Positions 17,994 to 27,263 are shown, counted from the stretch's first letter. The stretch is 64,000 nt of DNA from an uncultured Cohaesibacter sp. (GCF_963676275.1 NZ_OY781091.1:186001-250000), one strand, 5' to 3'. Notes: generated by a model from the letters alone, not told the origin. Numbers and translations: made by a program.

Positions 17994-20602
17994 CCGGGCA
18001 GAGCAATCCCTTCGAGCCGATTGTTGACCCTGTTATGCGGGCAGTGACCTTTCTGTCCCATCGTCCAGACACGGAACATGTTGCGATCATCCTGCGCTTC
18101 TGCCTTGTCATCTTCACTTGGATCTTTGTCGGTTTCGACTATCTGTTTCAGAATAAACTGGCCTCCGGCGCCTATGACGAGATCTTCGCGGCGACAGGGA
18201 TCTTCTGCCTTGCCCTTGCACTGGAGGCGACGCATCTGGCCTTTTCTCCCGGGGTTTCCAGCGGACGCAGACTGTGGGCCATTCTCTCGGATCTGGCGCT
18301 TCTGACCTATTTTGCCGTCCGGTTGGGAGAAACAGGCACCGTTCTTTATCCCTTCTATCTCTGGATCATGCTGGCGGCGGGTTTCCGCTATGGCAATATC
18401 TATCTGCTGACTGCGGCGATCCTTTCGGTTGCCGCCCTTTCTGCGCATTATCACCTCTTTGGATTGTGGCAGAGCAACTATCTGGTTTGCTGGCTCCAGA
18501 TCTTTTTCGTCATCATGCTGGCGCTCGCAATGGCCTCTTTCCTAGACATGATCCGCCGCAACATTGCGACCGCCCAGAATGCTAGCCGTGCCAAATCGGC
18601 CTTTCTTGCCGGTATCAGTCATGAGGTGCGCACGCCGCTGCAGGCAATCAAGGGGCTCAGCGATCTGCTGGGGGACACAAGGCTGGATAGTGAGCAGCGC
18701 CGCATGGTTGGCACCATATCGGAAGCGGGCAACACGCTTCTGGTGCTGATCAACTCCTTGCTTGACTGTGCCAGAGCCGAGACGGGCAACATGCCGGCGC
18801 GCGAAGATGACTTTGACCTGTTCGTTCTGTCCGGTCGCCTCTATCGCCTCTTTTCCGAACAGGCACGTCAGAAATCTCTCGATCTGAACTTCCATTTCGA
18901 TCCTTCCCTGCGGCGGCTTTATCATGGCAATCTGCGTTTTCTGGAAGATATTCTGACCAATCTGATCGCCAACGCCATCAAGTTTACCCATCATGGGCAG
19001 GTGACCTTGCGGGTTCGGCTGCTGGAAGAAAACAGCCGCACGCACAGGATTTGCTTCGAAGTGATCGATACCGGTATCGGCATCGCCAGCGAGGCCCAGC
19101 AACGCATTTTTGATCGCTTCATCCAGTCCGATGACGAGGTTCTGGCCCAGTTCGGCGGCTCCGGTCTTGGATTGGCGCTTTGCCGCCAATATTCGGAACT
19201 GATGGGGGGAGAGATCGAGGTTTCCTCCTCTCAGGGACAGGGCAGCACCTTCACATTCACCGCGCCTTTTGGCCTGATGCTGAAAAATGGCGCCGCAAGG
19301 CAGAAGGATGACGAAGGCGATTTCAGACACAGACGGCCTGTCATGGTTATTTCGCCAGAATCGGGATTGCTTGAGCTGGATTCCCATGCTGCGCCTGTTT
19401 GCGATCATTATGATAATCTGCATCTGGCCCTCAAAAAGCTTGCTGCATGTCAGCAGGACCTGATGCCTTCGCTGATCGTGATTGATCGGCAGGGGCAGGG
19501 GCAGGAGCATGACATTGCCCTGATCAAGAAGCAGGTGGTCGCCTGCGGCAAAGGTGGTTTCCCGCTCATTCTTTGGGTTTGTCGCGAGAATGAGCAGGCG
19601 GAAAAGCTGGCGCTCATTCATCCCCAGCATGGCCTTTCCTTTGTTGATCGGCATGAATTGCAGCACCGCTTCTGCAAACTGCTGCGTCTGGCCGAGCATC
19701 TGCACGAGCAAAGAGGGGAGAAGGAGAGAGCTGTCAGCCGGATCAGCAGTCATCAGGCTGCGCAAAGGCTGCAGATTCTGGTCGCTGATGACAATCGCAC
19801 CAATCAGATGGTGATTGAAAAAATGCTGCTCAGCCTCGGCCATCAGGTGACGCTGGCTGAAAATGGCCGGCAGGCGATTGCGGCGATCCGCTACAAAGCC
19901 TTTGATCTGGCCTTTCTCGACATTCGCATGCCGGTTCTTGACGGGCTTGAGGCATCGCGTCGGCTCATGGCTCTGGCCCGTGAAGGAGAGCTTCAAACCC
20001 TGCCGACCCTCTATGCGCTGACCGCAGATCCGACACTGGAAATGGAACAAAGATGTCGACAGGCCGGAATGAAAGCCTGTCTGCTCAAGCCGATCGAGAG
20101 AGAGCGGCTGAAGGAATTGCTCGATGTCATTGTCGAGCAAAAACAGCAAATCGCTGAAAATCGCAAGAAAATGAATATTTCTGACAATTGGGGACTAGAA
20201 GAAATGTATTCAACGCAAGTTATTGAAGATTTGAGAGATCTTGGCGGCGACCAGTTTGTGGTCGATCTCGCCCATCAGTTCAGTGAAGATGGTATTCTGG
20301 CGCTGAAACGTCTCAACAGGGCAGTCAATGAATGTGACGATGAGGATTTTCGCAATGGTGCTCACGCCTTGCGCTCTGCTGCGGCCAATATCGGGGCGCG
20401 GTCTGTTTTCGACCTCTGTCTGTCATGGCGCGACATGACCGCCGCCGAGCTGGATGTGGAAGGCTCCGGGCATATGCTGCGACTGGCTGCCAATCTGAAT
20501 GAAGCCATTGGCGATCTGGAGCATATTCTGTCGGTAACGCTGCCAAAGCCCGAGCTCTCAGACGCTGCCGCTGAGCGGACGGAGAGGATCGTCAATCACT
20601 GA
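17990..20602 (+). CDS. RpfC-like membrane hybrid histidine kinase (HisKA-HATPase-REC-HPt)
   Basis: An 870-aa protein with about five membrane segments (40-190) and no large periplasmic domain. The HisKA box is FLAGISHEVRTPLQAIKGLS with H211. An ATPase domain follows (NLIANAIKFTHHG, DTGIGIASEAQQRIF, GGSGLGLALCRQ). After a spacer, perhaps a degenerate receiver, comes a REC domain with D644 (LAFLDIRMPVLDG) and a C-terminal HPt with H792 (GAHALRSAAANIGA). This order matches RpfC of the xanthomonad DSF system. No rpfF-like synthase is in the window, so the signal is unknown. It overlaps the GGDEF-EAL response regulator gene by 4 nt, recalling RpfC/RpfG, in which a c-di-GMP phosphodiesterase is the output. 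The pairing is inference from position. Confidence 0.9.
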   Translation: MTGQSNPFEPIVDPVMRAVTFLSHRPDTEHVAIILRFCLVIFTWIFVGFDYLFQNKLASGAYDEIFAATGIFCLALALEATHLAFSPGVSSGRRLWAILSDLALLTYFAVRLGETGTVLYPFYLWIMLAAGFRYGNIYLLTAAILSVAALSAHYHLFGLWQSNYLVCWLQIFFVIMLALAMASFLDMIRRNIATAQNASRAKSAFLAGISHEVRTPLQAIKGLSDLLGDTRLDSEQRRMVGTISEAGNTLLVLINSLLDCARAETGNMPAREDDFDLFVLSGRLYRLFSEQARQKSLDLNFHFDPSLRRLYHGNLRFLEDILTNLIANAIKFTHHGQVTLRVRLLEENSRTHRICFEVIDTGIGIASEAQQRIFDRFIQSDDEVLAQFGGSGLGLALCRQYSELMGGEIEVSSSQGQGSTFTFTAPFGLMLKNGAARQKDDEGDFRHRRPVMVISPESGLLELDSHAAPVCDHYDNLHLALKKLAACQQDLMPSLIVIDRQGQGQEHDIALIKKQVVACGKGGFPLILWVCRENEQAEKLALIHPQHGLSFVDRHELQHRFCKLLRLAEHLHEQRGEKERAVSRISSHQAAQRLQILVADDNRTNQMVIEKMLLSLGHQVTLAENGRQAIAAIRYKAFDLAFLDIRMPVLDGLEASRRLMALAREGELQTLPTLYALTADPTLEMEQRCRQAGMKACLLKPIERERLKELLDVIVEQKQQIAENRKKMNISDNWGLEEMYSTQVIEDLRDLGGDQFVVDLAHQFSEDGILALKRLNRAVNECDDEDFRNGAHALRSAAANIGARSVFDLCLSWRDMTAAELDVEGSGHMLRLAANLNEAIGDLEHILSVTLPKPELSDAAAERTERIVNH

Positions 20603-20706
20603 CAATCCGGTGCTGCAGTGCATTCTCCTTGACCTGAGCTGATGTCTCCCCTATTGCCAAGAGGCTGAAAACAGCCATTGCAAGCAATAGGGGGCACCCA
20701 ATCACC

Positions 20707-21993
20707 ATGGCGCAGGAAAAGTCCGGGGATCACCCCAGCAAGGCGAGCCAATCTGACGATATCCCATACACGGCCAGCCTCGCCTCAGACGAGGCCGGGG
20801 GGGCGAAAAGCATGGGCAGGCTCTGGGATGCAATCATTCTGGGGGCGGGAGCCGCTGGCCTGATGGCCGGGATCGTTGCCGCCAATCGCGGCAAGCGTAT
20901 CCTCGTGCTTGATCATGCGCGTGTGGCCGGTGAAAAGATCCGTATCTCGGGCGGCGGTCGCTGCAATTTCACCAATCGCGAGGTGAGCGCCAAAAACTAT
21001 ATTTCCAGCAATCCCCGTTTCTGCATTTCCGCCCTCAAGGCCTATGCCCCGCAGGATTTCATCAAGCTCATCGATAGCCACGGCATTGCCTGGCATGAAA
21101 AGGGCCTGGGGCAACTCTTTTGCGACGAGAGCGCCAAAGACGTGGTTGCCATGCTGCTGCAAGAGCTGGAACGTGCCGGTGGTCGCCTTCAGCTTGGCAC
21201 CGAGATCAAGGCGGTTGAAAGGCGCGGTGAGCGCTTTCAGGTCGCCACCAGCCGGGGCAGCGAAGAAGCCGCGGCTCTGGTCGTTGCCACTGGTGGCAAA
21301 TCCATCCCCAAAATGGGCGCGACGGGGCTGGGCTATGATATCGCCAGACAGTTCGGCCTTGAGCTGCTGCCCACCAGAGCGGGGCTGGTTCCGCTCACCT
21401 TTTCCGATAGTCAGAAGAGCTTTGCTGCCGGGCTCTCGGGGCTTTCGGTTGACGCCGAGGTGCGTTTTGGCAAGGTGCGTTTCCGCCATGGGCTGCTCTT
21501 TACCCATCGCGGTCTGTCCGGCCCGTCGATCCTTCAGATTTCCTCCTATTGGCAGGAGGGAAAGCCGGTCACCATCGATCTGGCCCCAGATGCCCGCTGC
21601 CTTGAAAACCTGATGGCTGCCCGCAAGAGCAATCCCAAACAGGATGTGGCAACCAGTCTATCGGCCTTTTTGCCAAAGCGGCTGGCCAAGGCCATCGTCG
21701 AGCGGGAAGGGGCCAGCGGGCATATTGCCGAGCTGGGGGACAAGATGCTGCGCAAGCTCGATGATGCGGTGCATCGCTGGCAGGTGGTCCCGGTAGGAAC
21801 AGAAGGCTACCGCACCGCAGAGGTGACGCTTGGCGGCGTGGATACCAGAGGGCTCTCCTCCAAGACCATGCAGGCCAATCAGGTGCCCGGGCTTTATTTC
21901 ATTGGCGAAGTGGTTGATGTAACAGGCCAGCTGGGCGGCTATAATTTTCAGTGGGCATGGGCTTCTGGCGCAGCGGCAGGGCGGGCGCTCTAG
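20707..21993 (+). CDS. YhiN/HI0933-family NAD(P)/FAD-dependent flavoprotein
   Basis: Up to 428 aa. The dinucleotide fold is at WDAIILGAGAAGLMAGIVAA (about 40-60). It is followed by the family hallmarks KIRISGGGRCNFTN, ATGGKSIPKMGATGLGYDIA, THRGLSGPSILQISSYW, the AEVTLGGVDTRGLSSKTMQ region and GEVVDVTGQLGGYNFQWAW. The family is conserved in bacteria with poorly defined activity. The ATG at 20707 gives a 35-residue disordered extension; the ATG at 20812 (MGRLWDAII), just after a G-run, is an equally plausible start. It seems a stand-alone housekeeping-type gene. Confidence 0.88.
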   Translation: MAQEKSGDHPSKASQSDDIPYTASLASDEAGGAKSMGRLWDAIILGAGAAGLMAGIVAANRGKRILVLDHARVAGEKIRISGGGRCNFTNREVSAKNYISSNPRFCISALKAYAPQDFIKLIDSHGIAWHEKGLGQLFCDESAKDVVAMLLQELERAGGRLQLGTEIKAVERRGERFQVATSRGSEEAAALVVATGGKSIPKMGATGLGYDIARQFGLELLPTRAGLVPLTFSDSQKSFAAGLSGLSVDAEVRFGKVRFRHGLLFTHRGLSGPSILQISSYWQEGKPVTIDLAPDARCLENLMAARKSNPKQDVATSLSAFLPKRLAKAIVEREGASGHIAELGDKMLRKLDDAVHRWQVVPVGTEGYRTAEVTLGGVDTRGLSSKTMQANQVPGLYFIGEVVDVTGQLGGYNFQWAWASGAAAGRAL

Positions 21994-22173
21994 GCCTTCC
22001 GCAAACCTTGCGGCCAGACTGCACGGGCGCCTACTGCATTTCTCGCAAGAACGAGGGTCTTGAAAAGGCCTTGCGAGCGATGCAGAATTGCCCATTCATA
22101 AAAGAGTGCACATCACCCAGCCCGTCCAAGGCAGACCAGTCAAAGGCAGGCCAGGGCAAGATTGAAGGCCATT

Positions 22174-22671
22174 ATGAGCAAGATGATCAAACCCGACCTT
22201 ACCGCGCCGGTCGACGGTCGCCAGTCGGAACGGGCGCTCGAGATCCAGCGCGGAACCGGCCGCCTCTTGCGCCGCTATGGATTTGTCTGCCTGCCGGAAG
22301 TAACCCTGAAATCGGGCCGCAGGGCCGATCTTCTGGCCATCAATCCCAAAGGCGAAATCTGGATCATCGAGATCAAGTCCTCTCTGGCCGACTTTCGCGC
22401 CGACAGCAAATGGCCCGACTATTGGGACTATTGCGATCGCCTGTTCTTCGCCACCAATCAGGAAACACCTGAGGAGATTTTCCCCTCGGAAGCAGGATTG
22501 ATCATCGCCGACGCCCATGGGGCCGAGATCATAAGGGACATTGAGCATCGCAAGCTTGCGCCTGCCCGCAGAAAGGCCCTGACCTTGCATTTTGCCCAGA
22601 TTGCCGCCGCCAGACTGCATGCCATCCATGATCCGGGAGTACCGACGCATATCGAGCCAGCCAAGCTGTAG
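22174..22671 (+). CDS. mmcB: MmcB family DNA repair protein
   Basis: A 165-aa protein with the MmcB/DUF1052 pattern: LEIQRGTGRLLRRYGF, then EVTLKSGRRADLLAINPKGE, WIIEIKSSLADFRADSKWPD and YCDRLFFATN. The E-x-K-S segment after R-x-D resembles a PD-(D/E)xK nuclease core (known family; activity inferred). MmcB takes part in SOS-linked DNA damage tolerance in Caulobacter. The ATG at 22174 is preceded by AAGG at 6 nt and is preferred over an in-frame TTG at 22162. It converges with actR, with a hairpin between the two genes. Confidence 0.88.
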   Translation: MSKMIKPDLTAPVDGRQSERALEIQRGTGRLLRRYGFVCLPEVTLKSGRRADLLAINPKGEIWIIEIKSSLADFRADSKWPDYWDYCDRLFFATNQETPEEIFPSEAGLIIADAHGAEIIRDIEHRKLAPARRKALTLHFAQIAAARLHAIHDPGVPTHIEPAKL

Positions 22672-22705
22672 CATCGGCTGTTTCTCGACATGAGGCGCGT
22701 ATAAT

Positions 22706-22736
22706 CCCGATCAATCCTGAAAAGGGCTTGATCGGG
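22706..22736. terminator. Hairpin between convergent mmcB and actR
   Basis: Positions 22706-22714 (CCCGATCAA) and 22728-22736 form a perfect 9-bp stem with a 13-nt loop between two convergent genes. No clear T-run follows on either strand, so a bidirectional terminator is only a tentative call. Confidence 0.45.
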
Positions 22737-22804
22737 CCTGAACTGGCAGGGCCAGCAACGAACCGGCATGAGAATGGGACGGCGGCGCCCGCAGCAAAGA
22801 GGGG

Positions 22805-23359
22805 TTAGCGGGGAGCCCGCTTGGCCAGAATCCGCTGCAATGTGCGGCGATGCATGTTGAGCCTGCGCGCAGTTTCCGAGACATTGCGATCACAAAGCTC
22901 ATAGACCCGCTGGATATGCTCCCAACGCACGCGATCGGCCGACATGGGATTTTCAGGCGGTTCGGCCTTGGCCTCACCATCATTGAGCAAGGCGGCGAAA
23001 ATGTCATCGGCATCGGCAGGCTTGGCCAGATAATCCACCGCACCCAGTTTGACTGCGGTAACCGCTGTCGTGATATTGCCATAGCCGGTCAGCATGATGG
23101 TGCGTGCATCCGGGTTGGCATCACGGATCGCTTCTATGACATCGAGACCATTTCCGTCTCCAAGGCGCATATCCACGACGGCATAGCGTGGCGGATCCGT
23201 CTTTACAGACGAAAGGGCATCGGCCACATTGTCTGCTGATTGCACGGTGAAGCCTCGACTTTCCATGGCCCGCGCCAGACGAATCAAAAATGGGCGATCA
23301 TCGTCAACCAGCAAGAGATAGCCCGGCTGGGTGCTTATTCCTTGATCAATTGCTGTCAT
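22805..23359 (-). CDS. actR: ActR/RegA/PrrA redox response regulator
   Basis: A 184-aa regulator: a receiver with acidic cluster D19-D21, phosphoacceptor D63 (AVVDMRLGDG), conserved T (IMLTGYG) and KP lysine (DYLAKPADAD). A proline-rich linker leads to a Fis-type helix-turn-helix (VSETARRLNMHRRTLQRILA). Length and the position of D63 match RegA. It should control redox-responsive genes of respiration and of carbon and nitrogen metabolism. The start at 23359 has GGA 9 nt upstream; an ATG at 23377 and TTG at 23401 are possible longer starts. It lies 108 nt downstream of actS on the same strand. Confidence 0.93.
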   Translation of the reverse strand: MTAIDQGISTQPGYLLLVDDDRPFLIRLARAMESRGFTVQSADNVADALSSVKTDPPRYAVVDMRLGDGNGLDVIEAIRDANPDARTIMLTGYGNITTAVTAVKLGAVDYLAKPADADDIFAALLNDGEAKAEPPENPMSADRVRWEHIQRVYELCDRNVSETARRLNMHRRTLQRILAKRAPR

Positions 23360-23467
23360 TTCTGCTCGTCCTGTCATGATTGCACGTCTTTCCTGTCTCA
23401 AAATACGTTATCTCGGGGGGTGTGGCAATCGGTCTCGCCCGTTAATGTAGCATCAAACTTGCCTCTT

Positions 23468-24883
23468 TTATTGATCTGTCTCAAGCAAAATACGAGGCCA
23501 TGTGATTTCGATTACTGCTCCACTGATTTCGTTTATCTTTTCAGACAAGTTTTCCTTTTTAATTGTTCCACTTCTTAAGATGGTTACTTTGGCTCCACTC
23601 CGCTCCAGCAGCGTCTTGGCGATGAAGTAGCCCAGTCCCAGTCCGCCACCATTGACGCCGGACTTCTGCCAGCGGGCCAGATCTGGCCCGGAGGTTGCAT
23701 CGCGTCCCGCTTGGTTCTTTTCCATGCGAGAGGTGACGAAAGGATCGCCCAGACGGGTCATGATGGCATCGGAAAAGCCCGGTCCATCATCGGCTATGAC
23801 AAGCCTGATGGTGCTATCTGTCCATTGCGATTCGACAATCACACGGCTATGGGCAAAATCGACGGCATTTTCCATCAGATTGCCCAGCCCGAACAATAGC
23901 CCCGGATTGCGCTTCAACACCGGCTGATTGTCTTTGTTCTGAGGGAATATACGGTCGATCTCGATATCCGGATTTTCAAATGGCTCGACAATTTCCGAAA
24001 TCAGCGCTTCAAACTGCATCTTGGTGAAGTTGCTGTGATCATCCCCGGAAAGCGACCGCAACTTGCCCAGAATGTCGCGGCAGCGTTCAGCCTGCGATCG
24101 GATGAGGCAAACATCTTCGAAAATCGGGTCATCACGCAGCATTCCACGCTCAAGTTCCTTGGCGACCAGCTGGATTGTCGCCAGCGGTGTGCCCAGTTCG
24201 TGAGCCGCCGCAGTGGCCAGTCCGTCAATGCTGGTCAGGTGCTGCTCGTTGGCAAGAATAAGTTCGGTGGCCGAGAGCGCATTGGCCAACTGATGCCCTT
24301 CCTGAGCGATGCGCGAGGTATAGATGCTCAGAAACAGCATGGTCACGATCAGCGCGACCCAGATTCCGAAGACATAGAGCTTGGGAAAATCCGGTGGCGT
24401 GGCATCGGCCCATGGCAGCGGGTAATGGAAGAAGATGAGGGCTGTCGTGATGGCCGTTATCAGAATCGAGAGAAAGGCGGTGAAACGCGCAGGCTGCGTC
24501 GTCGCGGAAACGATGGCTGGCACGAGCAGAAGGAGTGCAAAGGGATTTTGCAATCCTCCTGTCAGATAGAGCAATCCACCCAGTTGGGCGGCGTCATAGC
24601 TCAGAATTCCCGTTGCCGGCAGAGCGGGCAAGCGCACACTTTTGCGAAATCCCATCTGCAAAGCCAGATTGAGAAAGATCGACAGAATGATGAGGAAAAG
24701 GCAATAATTGACGTGAAAGTGGTAGCCAAGCCCGAATGAGACCGCAAAAACCGCGGCCGACTGGCCGCCAATGGCCAGCCAGCGCAGGCGAACAAGCGTG
24801 TCGAGCTTAATCTGGCGGTCGGCAAATATCGGATTGGAGGCAGATGCGAAAAGCATGATATCCTGCAAGCTGAATGATGTCAC
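23468..24883 (-). CDS. actS: ActS/RegB/PrrB redox sensor histidine kinase
   Basis: A 471-aa sensor with six membrane segments (about 30-200). It carries the RegB quinone-site segment GGLQNPFALLLLVP and the H-box TAAAHELGTPLATI with H228. The redox-active cysteine sits in AERCRDILGKL (C268, equivalent to RegB C265). An ATPase domain with GNLMENAVDFA, DDGPGF and GGGLGLGYFIAKTL follows. The GTG start has AGGAG about 7 nt upstream. It phosphorylates ActR when the quinone pool and the cysteine are reduced (established for the family). Gene order actS-actR in tandem is the usual Rhizobiales form. Confidence 0.94.
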   Translation of the reverse strand: MTSFSLQDIMLFASASNPIFADRQIKLDTLVRLRWLAIGGQSAAVFAVSFGLGYHFHVNYCLFLIILSIFLNLALQMGFRKSVRLPALPATGILSYDAAQLGGLLYLTGGLQNPFALLLLVPAIVSATTQPARFTAFLSILITAITTALIFFHYPLPWADATPPDFPKLYVFGIWVALIVTMLFLSIYTSRIAQEGHQLANALSATELILANEQHLTSIDGLATAAAHELGTPLATIQLVAKELERGMLRDDPIFEDVCLIRSQAERCRDILGKLRSLSGDDHSNFTKMQFEALISEIVEPFENPDIEIDRIFPQNKDNQPVLKRNPGLLFGLGNLMENAVDFAHSRVIVESQWTDSTIRLVIADDGPGFSDAIMTRLGDPFVTSRMEKNQAGRDATSGPDLARWQKSGVNGGGLGLGYFIAKTLLERSGAKVTILRSGTIKKENLSEKINEISGAVIEITWPRILLETDQ

Positions 24884-25295
24884 AGTGCGCTCCTGTTGTT
24901 CGATGCCATCAGCTGAGCCTGACGAATACAGCCTTTTATATAAACTGGAGCAATTCTTGTTTTTGCCAAAGTTGCAAATACTTGTCTGTTTCTATCGTAA
25001 ATTTTGCTCCTCTGGAATGCCTGCCACATAACAGTTTGTTGATAAATGCCACCACAGACAAGCCTCAACTCAAGCCAGAGCAACCAAGGTCTGATCTTGA
25101 CAGGGCAATGGTAGGAATTTCGCCATTTCAAGACCCTGTTACAAAATATATTTCGGTGAAAATGTCTTGAACTTCAGATTTAACCTTACCACCTTTCTGG
25201 ATGTGAGAGCACATTGGGTGATTTTGGAAATATTCATGATTGAATACTTTCAGTCCAATGTGAAAATTGAACGTAAACCATTCGAAAGGAAGACG
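24884..25295. promoter_or_regulatory. Divergent intergenic region actS / DUF2852 gene
   Basis: A 412-nt non-coding stretch, AT-rich toward the right end, that must contain promoters for actS (minus) and the DUF2852 gene (plus). Open frames crossing it lack ribosome-binding sites and family features. No operator or RNA element could be assigned. Confidence 0.4.
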
Positions 25296-25739
25296 ATGTC
25301 ACACAGTGCAACAGCCAAATCATCTTGGAAGGGTTCTCATTTAGCTCTGATGATACTTGGCTTTATTTTCTTCTGGCCGCTTGGTCTTGCAATATTGGCC
25401 TATATGATCTGGGGTGATGAAATGCGTGAAATGTTCAGGGATTTTAAGACGAGGATAGACCGCGAATTCAAGGGCTCCGGATGTGGTCATCGCCATCGCT
25501 CGCACGGTTTCGACAAGACCGGCAACGTGGCCTTTGATGAATATCGCAAGGCAGAACTGGAGCGTCTGGAAGAAGAACGCCGCAAACTGGAAGCGCAGAA
25601 AGCTGAATTCGAGGAATTCCTGGCCGAACTGAATCGTGCCAAGGACAAGGAAGAATTCGATCGCTTCATGGCTGCGCGCCACAATGCCCGGACTTCTCCG
25701 GCGGGCGACCCCGCCTCTGATGGTCCCTATCACGGCTAG
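25296..25739 (+). CDS. DUF2852 domain-containing membrane protein
   Basis: A 147-aa protein with one or two N-terminal membrane segments (LALMILGFIFFWPLGLAILA), then WGDEMREMF and a strongly charged coiled coil (ELERLEEERRKLEAQKAEFE, about 90-125). This layout matches the alphaproteobacterial DUF2852 family of unknown function. The ATG at 25296 has AAAGGAAG just upstream; the frame extends farther, but that part lacks a start signal. A strong terminator lies about 155 nt downstream. Confidence 0.82.
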   Translation: MSHSATAKSSWKGSHLALMILGFIFFWPLGLAILAYMIWGDEMREMFRDFKTRIDREFKGSGCGHRHRSHGFDKTGNVAFDEYRKAELERLEEERRKLEAQKAEFEEFLAELNRAKDKEEFDRFMAARHNARTSPAGDPASDGPYHG

Positions 25740-25749
25740 GTCCTATTAA

Positions 25750-25795
25750 GGCTGGGCCCAATCAAAGCTGGGCCCCATCAAGGCTGAGAAGGCCG
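25750..25795 (+). repeat. Short 16-bp tandem repeats
   Basis: GGCTGGGCCCAATCAA (25750-25765) is followed directly by AGCTGGGCCCCATCAA and a third, decayed copy starting GGCTGAG. The repeat lies in the 3' untranslated region of the DUF2852 gene. Confidence 0.6.
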
Positions 25796-25894
25796 GGTGC
25801 AGCCCGACCGCAGGCAGAGAAATGGGCGACGGCCTCTGGCGGTTGCCCGAATATGGGCCTGAACAAGTGCCAGAATATGCGAATGTGAAGATGG

Positions 25895-25924
25895 AAGCGG
25901 GACACCAGATCCCGCTTTTCTTTT
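25895..25924 (+). terminator. Rho-independent terminator after DUF2852 gene
   Basis: An 8-bp stem (25895-25902 with 25910-25917, AAGCGGGA/TCCCGCTT) with a 7-nt loop runs into TTTTCTTTT on the plus strand. It separates the DUF2852 transcript from the riboswitch transcript. Confidence 0.85.
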
Positions 25925-26035
25925 GCCGATCCATCGAATTTCTTCATGGAACCTATTTACAAATGCGCACTTGCATTTTTCGCGGATTTCCCCCATTTTA
26001 GCGCAGCTCTGCCTAATAATGATATAGGCAGGCCT

Positions 26036-26215
26036 TGTTCTCGGGGCGGGGTGAAAGTCCCCACCGGCGGTAAGAGAGGGCGCCAGACCTTCAATGATGG
26101 CACCTCTTGCAGCCCGCGAGCGCATTGCTGATTGGCCCGTTTGGCCCCTCTTCAATGGTCAGCAGATCTGGTGCAATTCCAGAGCCGACGGTTACAGTCC
26201 GGATGAAAGAGAACG
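26036..26215 (+). promoter_or_regulatory. FMN riboswitch (RFN element) upstream of ribN
   Basis: The conserved RFN segments appear in order: P1 5' side GTTCTC at 26037-26042, GGGGTGAAAGTCCCCACCGG at about 26048, AGCCCGCGAGCG at about 26111, TGGTGCAATTCCAGAGCCGA at about 26169, CGGTTACAGTCCGGATG, and P1 3' side GAGAAC at 26209-26214. This is an essentially complete FMN aptamer. About 130 nt to the ribN start form the expression platform, in which CGTGCC/GGCACG near 26229-26263 can pair. High FMN should lower ribN expression. Confidence 0.96.
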
Positions 26216-26342
26216 TGACAGAAAAGCGTGCCGACAGGAGTCCCTTTCGGGTGGGCACGTGTGCTTTGTCCGTGCGTCCTGATTCTTTTGGCTCTGATCC
26301 CTTGGCTCAAAAGGCAAAGGGGGTCTATTACAGGTATGCGAA

Positions 26343-27251
26343 ATGAATCAGATTTCCCAATCTACCACCACAGCACCAATGCCAGCCTTGCGTTCCGGCG
26401 CAGTGCGGGCAGCGATCTATATGGTGCTGGCTGGCCTCGCCTTTGCGCTGGTCAATCTTGCTACGCAATATCTGACGATGAAGCTGGGCGTCAGCTCGCT
26501 GATCGTCGCATTCGGGCAATATTTTGTTGCTTTCCTCTTCAGCCTTCCCTGGCTTCTGAAAGTCGGCCTCGGTGCGGCCCGCACCCAGCATGTGAGCAGG
26601 CATGTGGTCCGCGTCATTTTTGCCGTGCTGGGAACGCAGGCCTGGACCGCTGGCCTTGCCTATGTTCCGATCTGGCAGGCGATCGCGCTGATCATGACAT
26701 CCCCCTTCTTTGTAACGCTGGGGGCTTATCTCTTTCTGGGTGAGAAGGTCGGACCGCACAGGTTGGCTGCAACCGCGGTCGGTTTTGTCGGCGGCATGAT
26801 CATTCTGGCGCCATGGTCGGATTCCTTCTCCGTCTATGCGCTCTGGCCGGTTGTTGCCGCCGCCTTCTGGGCTGCGACATCGGTCATGACCAAGTCGCTG
26901 ACCGGTGGCGAGGCTCCCGAAACGGTCACCATTTATCTGCTGCTGTTGATGAGCCCGGTCAATGCCTTCATGCTGCTGGGTAGCGACATGGTTATGCCTT
27001 CCATGCTGGCGCTGGCCGTTATCGTTATCTCCGGCCTTGGGGTCTATCTGGCGCAGTTGCTCTGTGCCAAGGCCTATTCTGTTGCCGATGCCGCCTATGT
27101 GCAGCCATTTGACCATCTCAAGCTGGCTTTCAATGTGTTGTTCGGTTGGGTGGTGTTCGGCTTTGCGCCAGTGGGGCAATTCTGGCTGGGTGCCCTGCTC
27201 ATTCTGGGCGCATCCTTCTATATTCTGCGGCGCGAAACCCGTGAGCAGTGA
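26343..27251 (+). CDS. ribN: RibN/ImpX-type riboflavin importer (EamA/DMT family)
   Basis: A 302-aa protein of ten predicted membrane helices in two EamA-type halves (GLAFALVNLATQYLTMKLGV at the start; AAFWAATSVMTKSLTG beginning the second half; LGALLILGASFYILRR at the end). DMT/EamA proteins placed directly under an FMN riboswitch in alphaproteobacteria are riboflavin importers of the RibN family. The complete RFN element 130 nt upstream therefore gives the substrate. The ATG at 26343 has AGG 8 nt upstream. A palindrome and a strong terminator follow, so it is a single-gene unit. Confidence 0.9.
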   Translation: MNQISQSTTTAPMPALRSGAVRAAIYMVLAGLAFALVNLATQYLTMKLGVSSLIVAFGQYFVAFLFSLPWLLKVGLGAARTQHVSRHVVRVIFAVLGTQAWTAGLAYVPIWQAIALIMTSPFFVTLGAYLFLGEKVGPHRLAATAVGFVGGMIILAPWSDSFSVYALWPVVAAAFWAATSVMTKSLTGGEAPETVTIYLLLLMSPVNAFMLLGSDMVMPSMLALAVIVISGLGVYLAQLLCAKAYSVADAAYVQPFDHLKLAFNVLFGWVVFGFAPVGQFWLGALLILGASFYILRRETREQ

Positions 27252-27263
27252 ATGCCTCCCTTA

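Noticed and set aside
18542-20149. 535-codon minus-strand frame opposite the hybrid kinase
   Set aside because: It is a codon-bias shadow of the kinase gene.
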